DNA from: Clostridiaceae bacterium
Lineage (GTDB): Bacteria > Bacillota > Clostridia > Lachnospirales > Lachnospiraceae
Direction of reading: 5' to 3'
DNA length: 64,000 nt
Assembly: GCA_910574345.1 (NCBI GenBank)
Contig: CAJSZV010000026.1
Location: 1 to 64,000 of the forward strand
Below are positions 35,235-42,773 of the stretch, piece by piece; position 1 is the first letter of the stretch, and each line of letters begins with the position of its first letter. The position numbers and the translations under genes are program-made. The notes under the pieces are model-generated. The model did not search any database. It was not told where the DNA came from and saw only the letters and a list, made by a program, of their open reading frames with translations.

Positions 35235-35287
35235 AAATAAGCAGAGGAGCCAGACCCTTGCCGAAGCCTTTTTCACCCTGCTTATTT
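35235..35287 (-). terminator. Terminator of the 177-aa gene
   Basis: 10-bp stem AAATAAGCAG/CTGCTTATTT with a 33-nt loop; T-rich on the minus-strand side. Confidence 0.5.
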
Positions 35288-35304
35288 TTGGTATTTTGGT
35301 ATTT
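35288..35304 (+). repeat. Dispersed motif, site 4
   Basis: TTGGTATTTTGGTATTT, just after the stop of the 177-aa gene. It shares a further upstream context, TTTTCACYCTGYTTATT, with site 5. Confidence 0.8.
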
Positions 35305-35309
35305 CATAA

Positions 35310-35843
35310 TCAGATATCCAGATAAATCATCCCGTCCTCCAGCACACTGGGGATATCAGGAGTTAATTTCCCCTTTATCTGTGTTTTTAACAGCTTCCCA
35401 TATCCAGCCCCTTCCATAACCTTTTTCAGATGATGCACATACAAGTCAATCAGCTGTTCCACGTTCTTTACATCCTGTATATTCTCTAAGGTTAAATCCT
35501 CCACGGTTCCATTATCCATAAGGAACTTTTTACTAATACTGATTGTCAGACTATCACCATTGTCATTCATGCTCTTGACCACTCCGGCCACCTTTAACAG
35601 CCACTCCATGGAGGGCCTGCCATCATCATATGTCCAGTGCATATTTTTCTTATCGTCCAGCCCCACATAAGTACCATCATTGGAAAAATCAAACAGGCCG
35701 TTTTCTAACATGATATCCGTTAATTTTTCAAGCCCTTTCTGGGTTTCTGCGTAAAAATCAAATAAACCCGCATACAGATATTTTCTGCCTGTGTCCTCTT
35801 CCTTATTGATAGTCACATCGCTTATCATTATTTCACCTTTCAT
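35310..35843 (-). CDS. Unknown protein (177 aa)
   Basis: Not recognised. Soluble, acidic, without signal peptide. Contains a long helical C-terminal part (TLENIQDVKNVEQLIDLYV). ATG 35843 follows AAAAGGGGATAAGAAA. Motif sites 4 and 5 flank it on both sides, which suggests co-regulation with its neighbours. Confidence 0.65.
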   Translation of the reverse strand: MKGEIMISDVTINKEEDTGRKYLYAGLFDFYAETQKGLEKLTDIMLENGLFDFSNDGTYVGLDDKKNMHWTYDDGRPSMEWLLKVAGVVKSMNDNGDSLTISISKKFLMDNGTVEDLTLENIQDVKNVEQLIDLYVHHLKKVMEGAGYGKLLKTQIKGKLTPDIPSVLEDGMIYLDI

Positions 35844-35873
35844 TTTCTTATCCCCTTTTCACTCTGTTTATTT

Positions 35874-35897
35874 TTGGTTTTTTGGTATTTCTGGTAT
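35874..35897 (+). repeat. Dispersed motif, site 5 (degenerate)
   Basis: TTGG, T-run, TTGGTATTTCTGGTAT; between the 183-aa and 177-aa genes. Confidence 0.6.
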
Positions 35898-35909
35898 GGA
35901 GAGACCGCT

Positions 35910-36461
35910 CTAAGCGGCCTCTGTGTTATTAGCTTTTTCTTTCTGCCCTTTTTTCTCTTTCCTGGTGCCTGTCTCCTTCTTTTCTTCTTCCACCTTTTCT
36001 GCTTCTTCCACCTTGGCCTCTGGTGCCTGTTCAGCACCAGAACCCCCCTTTTCCTTTCCAAAGTCTTCCAGCTCCCAGATAGAAGCCTCCAGATTATTGG
36101 TGATTTCATTTAACTTACTGATAAACTGTAAATCCTCTTCTTTTAAGTTCAGCGCATTTACCATGCACATCCTGTCCAGGTCTGCTTTGAACTTACGAAA
36201 CAGGAGTGTTACCCTTTCCTGCATGTTCTGCTCTTTTCCAACTGTCCCTTTCTTATATTTCCCCCTTGCTATCACCACAATCTCACCAGAAGCCGTTAAC
36301 ATTTTGATAGCCCCGGCGATAACGCCGTCTGTCATTTCTTCCTTTCTGTCAGCTTTCTCCTTGATGACTGCTACCAGTTCCTTTCTGTCATACTCGTTCC
36401 CATTCTCCATGTAACCTCTGATAACGTCCTTTGCAATCTCGCTCAATGATCTCATACACAT
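35910..36461 (-). CDS. Winged-helix-like protein with charged tail (183 aa)
   Basis: Residues about 4-70 look like a winged helix (SEIAKDVIRGYMENGNEYD, TDGVIAGAIKMLTASGEIVV, then ARGKYKKG). Residues about 75-130 are helical, and the last 50 residues are low-complexity Glu/Lys (EKVEEEKKETGTRKEKKG). A DNA-binding role is likely but unproved; it is a candidate reader of the dispersed motif. ATG 36461 after AGGAG with 9-nt spacing. Preceded by promoter module B. Confidence 0.6.
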   Translation of the reverse strand: MCMRSLSEIAKDVIRGYMENGNEYDRKELVAVIKEKADRKEEMTDGVIAGAIKMLTASGEIVVIARGKYKKGTVGKEQNMQERVTLLFRKFKADLDRMCMVNALNLKEEDLQFISKLNEITNNLEASIWELEDFGKEKGGSGAEQAPEAKVEEAEKVEEEKKETGTRKEKKGQKEKANNTEAA

Positions 36462-36514
36462 AACTTTTTTCTCCTTTTTGATTTTTCTTTTTCTTAACTT
36501 CTATACCCATATCA

Positions 36515-36591
36515 TAACGCTGGGATATTTGTTTGTCTGTGGTGGAAGTGACGGAAAGAGCATAGCTGGAATGTACGATTTATACAGGATT
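36515..36591 (-). promoter_or_regulatory. Conserved promoter-like module B
   Basis: Minus strand: AATCCT, then CAGACA, 17 nt, TATGAT within CCCAGCGTTA. Lies 54 bp before the 183-aa gene. Confidence 0.5.
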
Positions 36592-36601
36592 TCCAGCTAT
36601 G
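36561..36601 (-). terminator. Hairpin after the DUF5688-like gene
   Basis: 11-bp inverted repeat CATAGCTGGAA/TTCCAGCTATG with a 19-nt loop; followed on the minus strand by TCTTTCC, so a weak terminator, overlapping module B. Confidence 0.5.
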
Positions 36602-36611
36602 CCCTGATTCC

Positions 36612-37532
36612 TTACATGATAGAGATTTCATTTTTTATCCTGTCATACAGATAAACATTGTCTGACAGGATATCTGCATCAGGGACATCCGACCTGTTGA
36701 TATGTTCCACCATTTTTTTCAGGCCTTTCATATCCAGTTTATTACTATAAGGAAGTAACACGAACTCATGGATACTGAAGGGCAGGAGTACCACATCGCT
36801 TTCCACCATGAACGAAAAATTTTTTAACATATCCGGGTATAAGATTACTCCGGCGCCATTTACCCCGCAGGTATTGCCTGCGATATACAAAGGCTTTGCC
36901 ATGACAGCAGACAGCAGTTCATCCAGACCGACGTCTATGTATCCGTTCCCCCTGTATTTTTCTGCGATCTCTTCCATGATCTGTCCCATACTGCACAGGG
37001 AAACGGGAAACAGTTTCGGCGTATTCTTCTTTGCCAGCTCATACAGGGTTTCTGTGTCGATCCCCCATTTTTTTCTTTCCCTGTGGCTTATCATGCATGT
37101 TGACTGTCCTTTTTCATCCCTGCCCACGATAACATGAAAAGTGACTGCCAGGTCCAGATAAGGCACATAGGGGATATCGTTAAACAGCAGCAGATTTTTA
37201 TCATGATTTACCAGCTTATAAAAAATCTTATCCTTTGCCTGCTGAAAGTCTTCCAGTTCATTCAATGGGAGATCCGCTTTTTCAAAGGTGTTGAACATAT
37301 CATAAATATCATTGGATAACTGCTCCAAAGCCATGCCCTCCTCATACACGTCATAGTAGGGCTCCAGATAAACCACAAGCCCCTCATCATCCTCCGGCCT
37401 TTTCCCGATCAGGCCAGTCATATAAACCCCATTATTTATCTTTATACGCTGGACTTCAATGTTAAGACTGCCCTGAAAACGTTGTGCCTGTTCTTTCCTC
37501 ATGCGCTCAACAAAGCGCTCAAAACTGATCAT
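36612..37532 (-). CDS. DUF5688-like protein (306 aa)
   Basis: Resembles the DUF5688 family, common in Lachnospiraceae genomes and mobile elements and of unknown function: INNGVYMTGLIGKRPEDDEG, VYLEPYYDVYEEGMALEQLS, then a long C-terminal half ending in KLDMKGLKKMVEHINRSD. No signal peptide or membrane helix. ATG 37532 with AAGGATAGGGAT is preferred to the frame start at 37592, which overlaps the preceding small gene. Confidence 0.7.
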   Translation of the reverse strand: MISFERFVERMRKEQAQRFQGSLNIEVQRIKINNGVYMTGLIGKRPEDDEGLVVYLEPYYDVYEEGMALEQLSNDIYDMFNTFEKADLPLNELEDFQQAKDKIFYKLVNHDKNLLLFNDIPYVPYLDLAVTFHVIVGRDEKGQSTCMISHRERKKWGIDTETLYELAKKNTPKLFPVSLCSMGQIMEEIAEKYRGNGYIDVGLDELLSAVMAKPLYIAGNTCGVNGAGVILYPDMLKNFSFMVESDVVLLPFSIHEFVLLPYSNKLDMKGLKKMVEHINRSDVPDADILSDNVYLYDRIKNEISIM

Positions 37533-37536
37533 ATCC

Positions 37537-37698
37537 CTATCCTTCCTTTCCTTCTTTTTCTGCCAGCTCCGCAAGATAAGCGATTTTATCAATCGTTGTC
37601 TTTGTGATATCTTTCATGCACTTGGTAATAACCATGGAGCATAAGCAGTAAACCGCTATCATAATGACAGCACCCAGACTTTTTACCGCTTCATACAT
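37537..37698 (-). CDS. Small membrane protein (53 aa)
   Basis: ATG 37698 follows AAAGGAGGGTGAGCTT. One hydrophobic segment (LGAVIMIAVYCLCSMVIT), then a Lys-rich amphipathic tail (KCMKDITKTTIDKIAYLAEL). Stop lies 4 nt before the next gene's ATG. Function unknown. Confidence 0.72.
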   Translation of the reverse strand: MYEAVKSLGAVIMIAVYCLCSMVITKCMKDITKTTIDKIAYLAELAEKEGKEG

Positions 37699-38250
37699 AA
37701 GCTCACCCTCCTTTCTTTAACAGGGTGCCATTGTAACGCTATGAAGCATGAAAGAAAAGAGTGAGATTAGCCAGAAATCATACGACAGGATTAGGGCTTT
37801 TGCCATTTTTTAAAATCTCCAAAAATCTCATAGTCCAAAAACCCAATACCCCAAAAACTCATTGAAAACCCCCTGGACCCCATTTCCCCCATTATCCAGA
37901 CCATTTCCTACCCAGCCTAATAAAACCCCTTTAACCCCCTTTAAAATCGTTCTGGCCCCTGTTTTACCTAATCTGACTATCTGACCATAAATCCATTCGG
38001 GGTGTAATGGCTTCTAATAAACCACAAACAGGCTATAATACTTTATAAAAATCCCCTATGTATCCCCCTAAAATGAAAGCAGAGAGGAAGCAAATGAAAG
38101 CAGGCTGGCAGATGCAAGGAAAAGAGAGAAAAGCTCTATTCAACTAAAAAACAAAAGAGGGTAGAATAAGATGTATATAGAACGCACACAATTCAACAAG
38201 AAGTAAGAGAAAACACCAGAAAAACACCAAATAAAATCGAAACAGCACAC
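37699..38250. other. Gene-free right end of the element
   Basis: Contains promoter module C (37734-37792) and then about 250 bases that are strikingly A/C-rich on the plus strand with many CCCC runs (37,830-37,950), followed by A-rich DNA with the related pieces AAAACACCAG and AAACACCAAATAA near 38,215-38,235. No gene seen. Confidence 0.6.
37734..37792 (-). promoter_or_regulatory. Promoter-like module C
   Basis: Minus strand: TAATCCTGT, ATTTCTGGC-like block as in module A, then ATAGCGTTACAAT (TACAAT as -10). Upstream of the 53-aa gene. Its -35 is poor. Confidence 0.35.
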
Positions 38251-38278
38251 AAAAAAACATCTGCCAACCAGCAGATGT
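38251..38278 (-). terminator. Element-supplied terminator for tRNA-Met
   Basis: Minus strand: 8-bp ACATCTGC/GCAGATGT stem (38257-38264 with 38271-38278), then a T-run. It lies just inside the right end and replaces the displaced terminator at 26123. Confidence 0.85.
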
Positions 38279-38289
38279 TCCTTTTTTAG

Positions 38290-38331
38290 TAGCGGAAGGG
38301 AGATTTGAACTCTCGACACTACGGGTATGAA
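38290..38331 (-). repeat. attR: tRNA-Met 3' half
   Basis: 42 bp identical to 26156-26197; here part of the intact tRNA gene. Confidence 0.93.
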
Positions 38332-38363
38332 CCGTATGCTCTAGCCAACTGAGCTATTCCGCC
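38290..38363 (-). tRNA. tRNA-Met (CAT)
   Basis: 74 nt. Acceptor GGCGGAA/TTCCGCT, D arm GCTC/GAGC, anticodon stem TACGG/CCGTA with loop TTCATAC, T loop TTCAAAT, discriminator A; CCA not encoded. The T stem has one A-C mismatch (GAGAG against CTCCC). An Ile2 tRNA with modified CAT is the alternative, but the body fits elongator Met. Integration site of the element. Confidence 0.9.
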
Positions 38364-38379
38364 ATATGATGTTGTGGTA

Positions 38380-38452
38380 TGGGGCCTATAGGGCTCGAAC
38401 CTATGACCCTCTGCTTGTAAGGCAGATGCTCTCCCAGCTGAGCTAAGACCCC
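38380..38452 (-). tRNA. tRNA-Val (TAC)
   Basis: 73 nt, acceptor GGGGTCT/AGGCCCC (one wobble), anticodon loop TTACAAG giving TAC, T loop TTCGAGC. First gene of the two-tRNA operon. Confidence 0.93.
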
Positions 38453-38483
38453 GTAACCTTGCCGCTCTCGCGACTGCTTTGTT

Positions 38484-38512
38484 AGTATAATTGATATTGT
38501 TCTTGTTGTCAA
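38484..38512 (-). promoter_or_regulatory. Promoter of the tRNA operon
   Basis: Minus strand: TTGACA (38507-38512), 17-nt spacer, TATACT (38484-38489). Confidence 0.9.
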
Positions 38513-38614
38513 CACTTTTTTGGCAGATTTTGAAAAAAGTTTAGATAGAGAAGTACCACTTTATTTTTCGGCAAAATATGGTATACTTAAAATCAGAAAA
38601 GAGAGGAGGCTGTC

Positions 38615-39538
38615 ATGTACTATTTCATAGTGAATCCCAATGCAAAAGGCGGCGGGTGCCGTAAAATATGGATGAGGCTTGAAAGGCAGCTGACTCATCT
38701 GGGCGTGGATTATGAAGCATTTTTGACGGAAAAGCAGGGCGATGCTGCAGAGTATGCCGCAAAGCTGACAGAAGGATGCAGAGAACCCAGAGTGATCATT
38801 ACAGTAGGCGGCGACGGAACCATGAACGAGGTTTTAGACGGACTGGCATTCTTAGGTCCTGTGACACTGGGATATATTCCTGCCGGCTGCGGCAATGATC
38901 TGGCAAGAAGTTTAAAGCTTCCTAGGCGTCCCCTGCGCTGTCTTAAAAAAATCCTGAATCCCAAGTATTATAAACTGTTAGATTACGGTGTCATGTCTTA
39001 CGGAGAAAAATTAGAGCACCGGCGTTTTCTGACCAGTGCCGGAATCGGAATGGACGGGGCAGTATGTCACCGGCTTATGGAGCCCAAAGTAAAGCAGGCG
39101 CTGAATAAGCTTCATCTGGGCAAGCTCAGTTACGTCATAGCGGGAGTACGGCAGCTGATCTTCTCCTATCCGGTGAAGGGATATCTTTTGCTGGACGGCA
39201 CCCAGAAAGTGGAGCTGAATCATATATATTTTATATCTGTTCATAATCTTCCTTATGAAGGCGGCGGATTCAAGTTTGCGCCGGCGGCTGATCCATGCGA
39301 CGGAAAACTGACGCTCTGTGTGGTGCACCACAGCAGTAAGATGAAACTGATTCCATTTTTAATCAGTTCTGTTTTGGGGCATCATAAAAAATACCGGGGA
39401 GTCCGCAGCTATCACTGTCAGGAAGCGGAGATTCATGTGGAGCGTCCCATGGCGGTTCATGCAGACGGGGAAAGCTGTATGTGTCAGAAGGAACTTCAGT
39501 TTAGGTGCATACCTGGAAAAGTCCGTCTGATTGTATGA
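38615..39538 (+). CDS. Diacylglycerol/lipid kinase (DagK/YegS family)
   Basis: A 307-aa cytosolic kinase phosphorylating diacylglycerol or a related lipid, recycling it for phospholipid and lipoteichoic acid synthesis. Seen: IVNPNAKGG nucleotide loop, VGGDGTMNEVLDGL catalytic block, GYIPAGCGNDLARSL, and HADGE near the C terminus. ATG with GAGAGGAGG upstream. First gene of a forward-running block. Confidence 0.9.
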   Translation: MYYFIVNPNAKGGGCRKIWMRLERQLTHLGVDYEAFLTEKQGDAAEYAAKLTEGCREPRVIITVGGDGTMNEVLDGLAFLGPVTLGYIPAGCGNDLARSLKLPRRPLRCLKKILNPKYYKLLDYGVMSYGEKLEHRRFLTSAGIGMDGAVCHRLMEPKVKQALNKLHLGKLSYVIAGVRQLIFSYPVKGYLLLDGTQKVELNHIYFISVHNLPYEGGGFKFAPAADPCDGKLTLCVVHHSSKMKLIPFLISSVLGHHKKYRGVRSYHCQEAEIHVERPMAVHADGESCMCQKELQFRCIPGKVRLIV

Positions 39539-39568
39539 CAAAACCATAGATAACAGGAGGGAAACGAT

Positions 39569-40123
39569 ATGAGGATAGGACAGGGATATGATGTCCACCG
39601 TCTGGTGGAAGGAAGAAAACTGATTCTGGGAGGCGTGGAGATTCCTTATGAGAAGGGGCTTTTAGGCCACTCCGATGCAGATGTGCTGATTCATGCCGTC
39701 ATGGACGCCCTTTTAGGGGCGGCGGCTCTGGGGGATATCGGGCAGCATTTTCCCGATACGGACCCGGCCTATGAGGGCATCTCCAGCGTGGAACTTTTGC
39801 GTCATGTGGGAGAGCTTTTGGAGACGGAAGGATATGTAATCGAGAATATTGACGCCACCATTATTGCCCAGAAGCCGAAACTTGCAGCGTACCGCCCCAT
39901 GATGGCGGAGAATATTGCAAAGGCTCTGAAGCTTGCGGGGGATAAAGTAAGTGTTAAGGCGACTACGGAGGAAGGTCTTGGATTCACGGGGAATGGTCAG
40001 GGAATCTCAGCTCAGGCCATTACCTTATTGACATGTGCCGCCGATTATTGTTATGATGACAGAATGGAAGGGAAAGGATGCGGCCTCTGTCCGGGGTGTG
40101 ACAGACAGCGGGAGCAGCTTTGA
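39569..40123 (+). CDS. ispF: 2-C-methyl-D-erythritol 2,4-cyclodiphosphate synthase with Cys-rich tail
   Basis: MEP-pathway enzyme for isoprenoid precursors. Residues 1-155 are a complete IspF: zinc ligands in YDVHRL (Asp, His) and HADLE-equivalent [56 protein letters not shown]. An unusual extension of about 29 residues follows, with five Cys (LLTCAADYC and [10 protein letters not shown]), like a metal or redox module. Length 184 aa against the usual 155-160. Confidence 0.95.
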   Translation: MRIGQGYDVHRLVEGRKLILGGVEIPYEKGLLGHSDADVLIHAVMDALLGAAALGDIGQHFPDTDPAYEGISSVELLRHVGELLETEGYVIENIDATIIAQKPKLAAYRPMMAENIAKALKLAGDKVSVKATTEEGLGFTGNGQGISAQAITLLTCAADYCYDDRMEGKGCGLCPGCDRQREQL

Positions 40124-40142
40124 TGATAAGAGGAGGAACCTT

Positions 40143-41555
40143 ATGAAAATCTTTAATACGCTTACGGGAAGAAAGGAAGAATTTATCCCTTTGGAGCCTG
40201 GAAAAGTGAAGATGTATGTGTGCGGACCTACGGTTTATAACTTGATCCATATCGGTAATGCCAGGCCTATGATCGTATTTGACACGGTTCGCCGGTATTT
40301 GGAATATAAAGGATATGAAGTGAATTTTGTTTCGAATTTTACGGATGTGGATGACAAGATTATCAAGAAGGCCATAGAAGAGGGTGTGGATTCCGGCGTT
40401 ATCTCAGAGCGATATATCAGGGAGTGCAAAGAAGATATGGCGGCTATGAATGTAAGGCCGGCTACGGTTCATCCGAAAGCCACGGAAGAGATCGACGCCA
40501 TGATCAGCCTGATTGATACTCTGATTGAGAAGGGCCACGCCTACAGGGCGGAGGACGGAACCGTCTATTTCCGAACAGAGTCCTTTCGGGATTACGGCAA
40601 GCTTTCCCACAAGAATCTGGACGAACTGCAGTCAGGTTTCAGAGAGATTAAGGTGACAGGGGAGGAGGGAAAGGAAAACCCGTCCGATTTCGTGCTCTGG
40701 AAGCCTAAGAAAGAAGGAGAGCCTTACTGGGAGTCTCCGTGGTGTGAGGGAAGACCCGGCTGGCATATTGAATGTTCGGCTATGTCAAAAAGATATCTTG
40801 GGGAACAGATTGATATTCACGGCGGCGGCGAGGACCTGATCTTCCCCCATCACGAGAACGAGATTGCCCAGAGCGAGGCGGCAAGCGGGAAGGAATTTGC
40901 AAAATATTGGATGCACAACGGTTTTTTGAACATTGACAATAAGAAGATGTCCAAATCTTTGGGGAATTTCTTCACTGTGAGAGAGATCGGTGAAAAATTT
41001 GACCTTCAGGTGCTGAGATTTTTCATGCTGAGCGCCCACTACCGCAGTCCTCTGAATTTCAGCGCCGAGCTTATGGAGTCGTCTAAGAACGGTCTGGAAA
41101 GAATCCTCAACGGTCTCGACAAACTTCGGGAGCTGGAAGGCAAAAAGACAGAGGACAGCGGACTCACAGAGGAAGAAAAAAACTGGGTTGAAGAGGCCCA
41201 TGGGCTGACAGCGAAGTATGAAGCCGCCATGGAAGACGATTTTAACACGGCGGATGGGCTGTCGGCAGTGTTCGAACTGGTGAAATTAAGCAATTCAACA
41301 GCAGGTGAGAGCAGCAGCCGGGAATACATTGGGTATATGAAAAAAAACATAGAGACGTTGTGCCAGGTTCTCGGTCTTGTTACGGAGAGAAAGGCGGAGG
41401 TGCTGGATGAGCAGGTGGAGGCGCTGATTGTCGACAGGCAGAAGGCCAGAAAGGAAAAGAATTTTGCTCTTGCAGATGAGATCAGACAGAAGCTTCTGGA
41501 CATGGGGATCATTCTGGAGGACACAAGAGAAGGCGTGAAATGGAAGAGAGCATAA
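40143..41555 (+). CDS. cysS: Cysteinyl-tRNA synthetase
   Basis: A 470-aa class I synthetase charging tRNA-Cys. Zinc Cys in MYVCGPTVYN, HIGH-like HIGNARPMI, zinc site WHIECSAM and HHENEIAQSEA, KMSKS in NKKMSKSLGNFF. The frame is open from 40035, but ATG 40143 follows AGAGGAGGAACC and fits the family. Downstream mrnC starts inside its last codons. Confidence 0.96.
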   Translation: MKIFNTLTGRKEEFIPLEPGKVKMYVCGPTVYNLIHIGNARPMIVFDTVRRYLEYKGYEVNFVSNFTDVDDKIIKKAIEEGVDSGVISERYIRECKEDMAAMNVRPATVHPKATEEIDAMISLIDTLIEKGHAYRAEDGTVYFRTESFRDYGKLSHKNLDELQSGFREIKVTGEEGKENPSDFVLWKPKKEGEPYWESPWCEGRPGWHIECSAMSKRYLGEQIDIHGGGEDLIFPHHENEIAQSEAASGKEFAKYWMHNGFLNIDNKKMSKSLGNFFTVREIGEKFDLQVLRFFMLSAHYRSPLNFSAELMESSKNGLERILNGLDKLRELEGKKTEDSGLTEEEKNWVEEAHGLTAKYEAAMEDDFNTADGLSAVFELVKLSNSTAGESSSREYIGYMKKNIETLCQVLGLVTERKAEVLDEQVEALIVDRQKARKEKNFALADEIRQKLLDMGIILEDTREGVKWKRA

Positions 41556-41968
41556 AGGCGGAAAGAATGAATCTGGCGGAGACAGAACCTGCCATGTACT
41601 CTCCTTTGGTTCTGGCCTATCTGGGAGATGCGGTATATGAACTTATGATCCGCAGCAAAGTGGTGAGACAGGGCAATACGCAGGTGAATAAGATGCATAA
41701 AAAGAGCGCTTCCCTTGTAAAGGCCCAGACTCAGGCCAGTATGATAAGGCTTTTGGAGCCTGACCTGACGAAAGAGGAACTGGCCATATTTAAAAGAGGC
41801 AGGAACGCCAAGTCCGTTACCATGGCCAAACATGCCACCATGGCGGAATACCGCATGGCTACGGGCATGGAAGCACTTGTGGGATATCTGTATTTGTCAG
41901 AACAGTTTGAGCGGCTGTCGGAGTTAATCAGCCTGGGACTTAAGAAGATGGAGGAGAGGGAGACATAA
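41540..41968 (+). CDS. mrnC: Mini-ribonuclease 3
   Basis: A 142-aa RNase III catalytic domain without dsRNA-binding domain, maturing 23S rRNA in Firmicutes. Seen: LAYLGDAVYELMIR (catalytic acidic residues) and RGRNAKS. Overlaps cysS by 16 bp; the rlmB start follows directly. cysS-mrnC-rlmB order is conserved in Firmicutes. Confidence 0.93.
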   Translation: MEESIKAERMNLAETEPAMYSPLVLAYLGDAVYELMIRSKVVRQGNTQVNKMHKKSASLVKAQTQASMIRLLEPDLTKEELAIFKRGRNAKSVTMAKHATMAEYRMATGMEALVGYLYLSEQFERLSELISLGLKKMEERET

Positions 41969-42709
41969 ATGAGCGAAGACAATCTTCTGATAGAGGGGCG
42001 CAATGCGGTTCTTGAAGCGTTTCGTTCCGGCAGGACCATTGATAAACTATATGTGCTGGATGGCTGCAGGGACGGCCCCATACAGACCATCCTTAAGGAA
42101 GCCAGAAAGCAGGATACCATCATCACCTTTGTGGCCAGGGAAAGACTGGATCAGATGGCCCGCTCCAAAGGCCATCAGGGAGTTGTGGCACAGGCCTCCG
42201 CTTATGGATATGTTCAGGTGGAGGATATTCTTCAGAAAGCGCGGGAGAAGGGGGAGGATCCCTTCCTGATTTTGCTGGACGGCATTGAGGATCCCCACAA
42301 TCTCGGAGCCATTATCAGAACGGCCAACTTGGCCGGAGCTCATGGAGTAATCATTCCCAGGCGGAGAGCCGCAGGACTTACGGCCACGGTGGCAAAGACG
42401 TCTGCCGGAGCTTTGAATTATACTCCTGTGGCAAAGGTGACGAATCTGAAAGCCACCATGGAGCAGCTGAAAAAAGAGGGACTGTGGTTTGTCTGCGCTC
42501 ACATGGATGGAGAGCTGATGTACCGGGTAAATCTTAAGGGTCCTATCGGTTTGGTTATAGGAGGCGAGGGGGACGGTGTGGGAAGACTGGTGAGGGAGAC
42601 ATGCGACATGACGGCCTCCATTCCCATGTACGGAGACATTGATTCTCTCAATGCGTCGGTGGCAGCAGGCGTCCTGGCCTATGAGATCGTGAGACAAAGG
42701 TTGTTATAA
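41969..42709 (+). CDS. rlmB: 23S rRNA Gm2251 2'-O-methyltransferase
   Basis: A 246-aa SpoU/TrmH-type enzyme. N-terminal substrate-binding domain (LLIEGRNAVLEAF), then the knotted SAM domain: LDGIEDPHNLGAIIRTANLAG, IIPRRRAAGLTATVAKTSAGA, LVIGGEGDGVGRLVRETCD and SIPMYGDIDSLNASVAA (each split here where long). Modifies the ribosomal peptidyl-transferase region. Immediately follows mrnC. Confidence 0.94.
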   Translation: MSEDNLLIEGRNAVLEAFRSGRTIDKLYVLDGCRDGPIQTILKEARKQDTIITFVARERLDQMARSKGHQGVVAQASAYGYVQVEDILQKAREKGEDPFLILLDGIEDPHNLGAIIRTANLAGAHGVIIPRRRAAGLTATVAKTSAGALNYTPVAKVTNLKATMEQLKKEGLWFVCAHMDGELMYRVNLKGPIGLVIGGEGDGVGRLVRETCDMTASIPMYGDIDSLNASVAAGVLAYEIVRQRLL

Positions 42710-42773
42710 AAGGATAGGCAGCTGCAAGATACAGGGCAGCTGCAAGTATGATAGAAAGATAGAGGTGTCATAA

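Larger units (their letters stand above)
33140..35309. other. Gene-poor 2.2-kb region of the element
   Basis: No convincing long gene on either strand. From left: a minus terminator (33196-33235), promoter and cloverleaf RNA (33286-33416), a promoter module (33543-33599), a minus terminator (33834-33860) behind a weak 36-codon frame (33849-33959), an inverted repeat CAGGTCATAT/ATATGACCTG (33982-33991, 34102-34111) around motif site 3, a pyrimidine-rich tract (about 34,180-34,260), a 17-bp direct repeat in G-rich DNA (34270, 34303), and iteron-like repeats near 35,000-35,190. Looks like a replication or control region. Confidence 0.5.
26156..38331. mobile_element. Integrative element in tRNA-Met
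   Basis: Bounded by perfect 42-bp direct repeats made of the tRNA-Met 3' half. Cargo: tyrosine recombinase next to attL, serine resolvase, Dam-type methylase, secreted protein, DUF5688-like protein and unknown genes, nearly all on the minus strand, with AT-rich composition unlike the flanks. It carries a replacement terminator for the tRNA at its right end. No relaxase, coupling protein, phage structural or recognisable replication gene is seen, so it is a genomic island, a helper-dependent element or a plasmid-like element with an unknown replication gene. Confidence 0.9.

Noticed and set aside
35840-36109. 89-aa Lys/Arg-rich frame
   Set aside because: Shadow frame of the charged tail of the 183-aa gene.
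26156-38331. Prophage or conjugative element
   Set aside because: No capsid, terminase, lysis, relaxase or type IV secretion gene could be recognised.
42717-42745. Repeat of GGCAGCTGCAAG after rlmB as a terminator
   Set aside because: Two direct copies of a short palindrome-containing word, but no T-run; no function assigned.
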